The notes under the pieces are model-generated. The model saw only the letters and a list, made by a program, of their open reading frames with translations, was not told where the DNA came from and made no database searches. From an uncultured Opitutaceae bacterium (GTDB lineage Bacteria > Verrucomicrobiota > Verrucomicrobiae > Opitutales > Opitutaceae): a stretch of DNA of 6,592 nt. Location: the NCBI GenBank assembly GCA_946482625.1, contig CAMLSH010000221.1, positions 1 to 6,592 on the forward strand, in the 5' to 3' direction. Of this stretch, positions 4,798-6,592 are shown in pieces. The first letter of the stretch is position 1. Every line of letters begins with the position of its first letter. Made by a program: the position numbers and the translations under genes.

Positions 4798-6036
4798 TCA
4801 CCGCGACGCCGCCACATTGGCCGCCAGCTGCATGCCGAGAAACCCCACCGAAAACGTGAGCAGCCAGGTAAACCCTTCGTCGTTTCCCGTCACCAGCATC
4901 CCGATACCACCGATGCCGATCACCGCGAGAAACGCCGTCGCCAGCGCGAAAGCGCCACGCTTCTTCCCTTCGCGGCTAAACGTGATCGCCACACACACCG
5001 ACAGGATCGCGCCCACGATCGCGCCGAACATCCCCAGCGCATTCCCCGTCGCCCACCAGACCAGCGCGCCCAGCAACAAAAACACACACGCCCCAAACCA
5101 GTTCGTCGCATTCCGCTCGTCGCGCGACAGCACCAGCCGCCCAAAGCGGTCGAAGCGCAGCAACAGGTTAAACATCGGCCCCGCCGTCCATGACAGATAG
5201 ATGAACGCGTAAAACAAAACCACCAGCGGCCACAGCACCACGCCCAGTTGGGGATTCTGCTCAGCCGCGGTGCGCACCGCCCGCACGCCAAACATCGTAC
5301 CAATGATAAAGGCCCATTGCAGCTTCGCGCTCAACCGCCCCATCCAGAGAAAATACGCGAGCATCCCGCGATAGACCGGATTACGCGCCTTGAGCGCCTC
5401 CAGCATGCCCTGACGTGCGTATTCGAAATCCGGCTCCAACCGCAGCGCTTCGCGGAAATGATCCTGCGCCCGCTTCGGGTCGTTTCGATGCAGACAATTC
5501 CAGCCTTGGTTCGCGTGCGACCACGCATGCTCCGGCGCGCGCTCCAGTGCGAAATCCACCGTCTGCATCGCCTCTTCCTTCCGTCCCAGCCGCACGAGCA
5601 CCATCGAACGTAGATTCGCGCACTGCACGTCCTCGGGATTGATCGAAAGCCCCTGCTCCGCCGCTTCGAGCGCCGCGCCCCAATCGCGCTGCGCCAGATG
5701 CACGTTCGCGAGCACCGCGAAATACGCCTCGTTATCCGGATCGATCCGGATCGCCTCGTCGATGGACGCCCGCGCCTCCTTCGCACGTTCGAGCCGGATC
5801 AAGACGATCGCGTGGATGTAGTGGCTAAACGGATCGTCCGGAGAAAGCGCCACCGTGCGCTGTGCCGCCGCGAGCGCTTCGGTGTTTTTCTGCAAATCGA
5901 GCCGGCTTAGCGCCAGATACGCATGGCCGCGCGCCGACTCCGGATCTTCCGCGAGCGCGATCAACGTCTCACGCTCGGCGTCCGCGGGACGCGACTGCTG
6001 CAACAACAACTGCGCGCGATCGAGACGATGACTCAT
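4798..6036 (-). CDS. TPR-repeat protein with C-terminal membrane domain
   Basis: A 412-residue protein with two parts. Residues 1-215 are about six tandem tetratricopeptide repeats of 34 residues; the repeat boundaries end in the typical D-P or N-P pattern (ALAEDP 27-32, ALSPDD 63-68, RIDPDN 97-102, SINPED 131-136, ERAPEH 165-170, RLEPDF 199-204). After a short linker, residues 239-410 contain five or six hydrophobic segments (about 239-255, 264-283, 313-331, 334-353, 363-383, 389-408). There is no signal peptide, so the TPR domain is probably cytoplasmic and anchored by the C-terminal part. The ATG at 6036 overlaps the stop of the upstream AAA+ ATPase gene (ATGA), which fixes the start. TPR domains bind peptides or partner proteins; the likely partner is the co-translated ATPase. 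I do not recognise the membrane domain, and the specific function is unknown. Confidence 0.85.
   Translation of the reverse strand: MSHRLDRAQLLLQQSRPADAERETLIALAEDPESARGHAYLALSRLDLQKNTEALAAAQRTVALSPDDPFSHYIHAIVLIRLERAKEARASIDEAIRIDPDNEAYFAVLANVHLAQRDWGAALEAAEQGLSINPEDVQCANLRSMVLVRLGRKEEAMQTVDFALERAPEHAWSHANQGWNCLHRNDPKRAQDHFREALRLEPDFEYARQGMLEALKARNPVYRGMLAYFLWMGRLSAKLQWAFIIGTMFGVRAVRTAAEQNPQLGVVLWPLVVLFYAFIYLSWTAGPMFNLLLRFDRFGRLVLSRDERNATNWFGACVFLLLGALVWWATGNALGMFGAIVGAILSVCVAITFSREGKKRGAFALATAFLAVIGIGGIGMLVTGNDEGFTWLLTFSVGFLGMQLAANVAASR
6033..6036 (-). other. ATGA stop/start overlap of AAA+ ATPase and TPR-membrane genes
   Basis: On the minus strand the ATG of the TPR-membrane gene (6036-6034) overlaps the TGA stop of the ATPase gene (6035-6033). 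As at 3698-3701 this indicates translational coupling and near-equal expression of the two products. No Shine-Dalgarno is evident just upstream of the ATG. Confidence 0.8.
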
Positions 6037-6592
6037 TTGGAAAGTTTCAAGTGCGCGAGGATGTCGTCGTACAGCCCGCTTTGGTTCGCGTAGAGCGCGT
6101 AGTTCCGCGCCGTGTCGAACCAGTCGCGCACCGTCGGTTTATGGCGTTTCGCCGCTTCAAGCAAATCCTTGCTCGTGAGCGGTTCGATCCGTCCTGACTT
6201 CATCGCCTGGGTAAGCTTCCCCTCAACCGCGAGATCGACCACGGCCTTCAAATCCGCTCCGGAAAACCCGTCGGTCTTTTTCGCCACCGCGTCGAAATCC
6301 ACCGCGTCGGCCGGCTTGCCCCGCAACATCAACCGCAACACCGAGGCGCGCGCCGGAGCATCCGGCGGCGGCACGAAGATGATGCGGTCGAAACGCCCCG
6401 GCCGCCGGAACGCCGGATCGAGATGCCACGGCGCATTCGTCGCCGCGAGAATCAGCACGCCTTCGTTCGATGAGGAAACGCCATCCAGCTCTGACAGGAA
6501 CTGATTGATCATCTGCCGCCCGCCGCTTTTGAGCATGTCCGTGCGGTTCGCGCCCAGCGCATCGACTTCGTCGAAAAACAACACGCACGGCC
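6033..6592 (-). CDS. AAA+ ATPase, C-terminal part (N-terminus beyond window edge)
   Basis: The visible 185 residues are the second half of a classical AAA module, close to the Cdc48/FtsH/Vps4 type. In visible-fragment numbering: Walker B VLFFDE (3-8), FLSELDG (31-37), sensor 1 in LAATNAP (48-54, N52), the arginine-finger segment RRPGRFDR (62-69) and the lid motif TDGFSGADL (106-114). The tail after the lid contains KPTVRDWFDTARNYA (151-165), which recalls the C-terminal helix of Vps4/katanin-like ATPases. No protease motif follows, so it is not FtsH. Walker A, the pore loop and any N-terminal domain lie outside the window, so neither total length nor domain start is known. The GTG at 6584 is an internal codon; the frame continues upstream to the edge. 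It is expected to use ATP hydrolysis to remodel or unfold a protein partner, probably with the TPR-membrane protein encoded next (ATGA overlap). Confidence 0.85.
   Translation of the reverse strand, partial: PCVLFFDEVDALGANRTDMLKSGGRQMINQFLSELDGVSSSNEGVLILAATNAPWHLDPAFRRPGRFDRIIFVPPPDAPARASVLRLMLRGKPADAVDFDAVAKKTDGFSGADLKAVVDLAVEGKLTQAMKSGRIEPLTSKDLLEAAKRHKPTVRDWFDTARNYALYANQSGLYDDILAHLKLSK

Overview
The window is GC-rich, densely coded bacterial chromosome. The gene set is a secreted ThuA-like protein, a SirB1-type transglutaminase-like protein, a catalytically dead-looking rhomboid, an M50 site-2 protease, PrmB, and an AAA+/TPR-membrane pair. Together with GC-rich codon use, long antisense shadow ORFs and weak Shine-Dalgarno signals, this suggests Verrucomicrobiota, possibly an Opitutaceae-like organism. 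That assignment is inference from style; there is no rRNA or marker gene to prove it. Nothing in the window looks like a prophage, an insertion sequence with a transposase, or a CRISPR array.

Layout from left to right. At the left edge a minus-strand reading frame may begin at 37 and run off the window. A minus-strand ThuA-like secreted protein (105-848) and a minus-strand SirB1-family protein (999-1838) follow, separated by 150 nt. A non-coding stretch (1839-2215) lies between the divergent SirB1-family and rhomboid-like genes and carries two inverted repeats. Next are three plus-strand genes: the rhomboid-fold protein with a C-terminal Cys/His cluster (2216-3022), the site-2 protease (3066-3701) and prmB (3698-4648). 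The last two overlap by 4 nt (GTGA), so prmB should start at the GTG at 3698. The convergent gap 4649-4797 holds two palindromes in inverted orientation that look like a REP/BIME pair; the first one's GTAG tetranucleotide supplies the prmB stop codon. The right end is a minus-strand operon of an AAA+ ATPase (C-terminal part only, cut by the window edge) and a TPR protein with about five or six membrane segments, joined by a 4-nt ATGA overlap.

How the genes may work together. The rhomboid-like protein and the site-2 protease are adjacent and co-oriented, and both are intramembrane-proteolysis folds, but the rhomboid one has lost its catalytic residues. It may bind or present membrane substrates rather than cut them. 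The AAA+ ATPase and the TPR-membrane protein are almost certainly translated together and may form a membrane-tethered remodelling machine. PrmB is a housekeeping ribosomal-protein methyltransferase. The strongest candidates for something undescribed are the palindrome pair, the pseudo-rhomboid/S2P pair and the AAA+/TPR-membrane pair.
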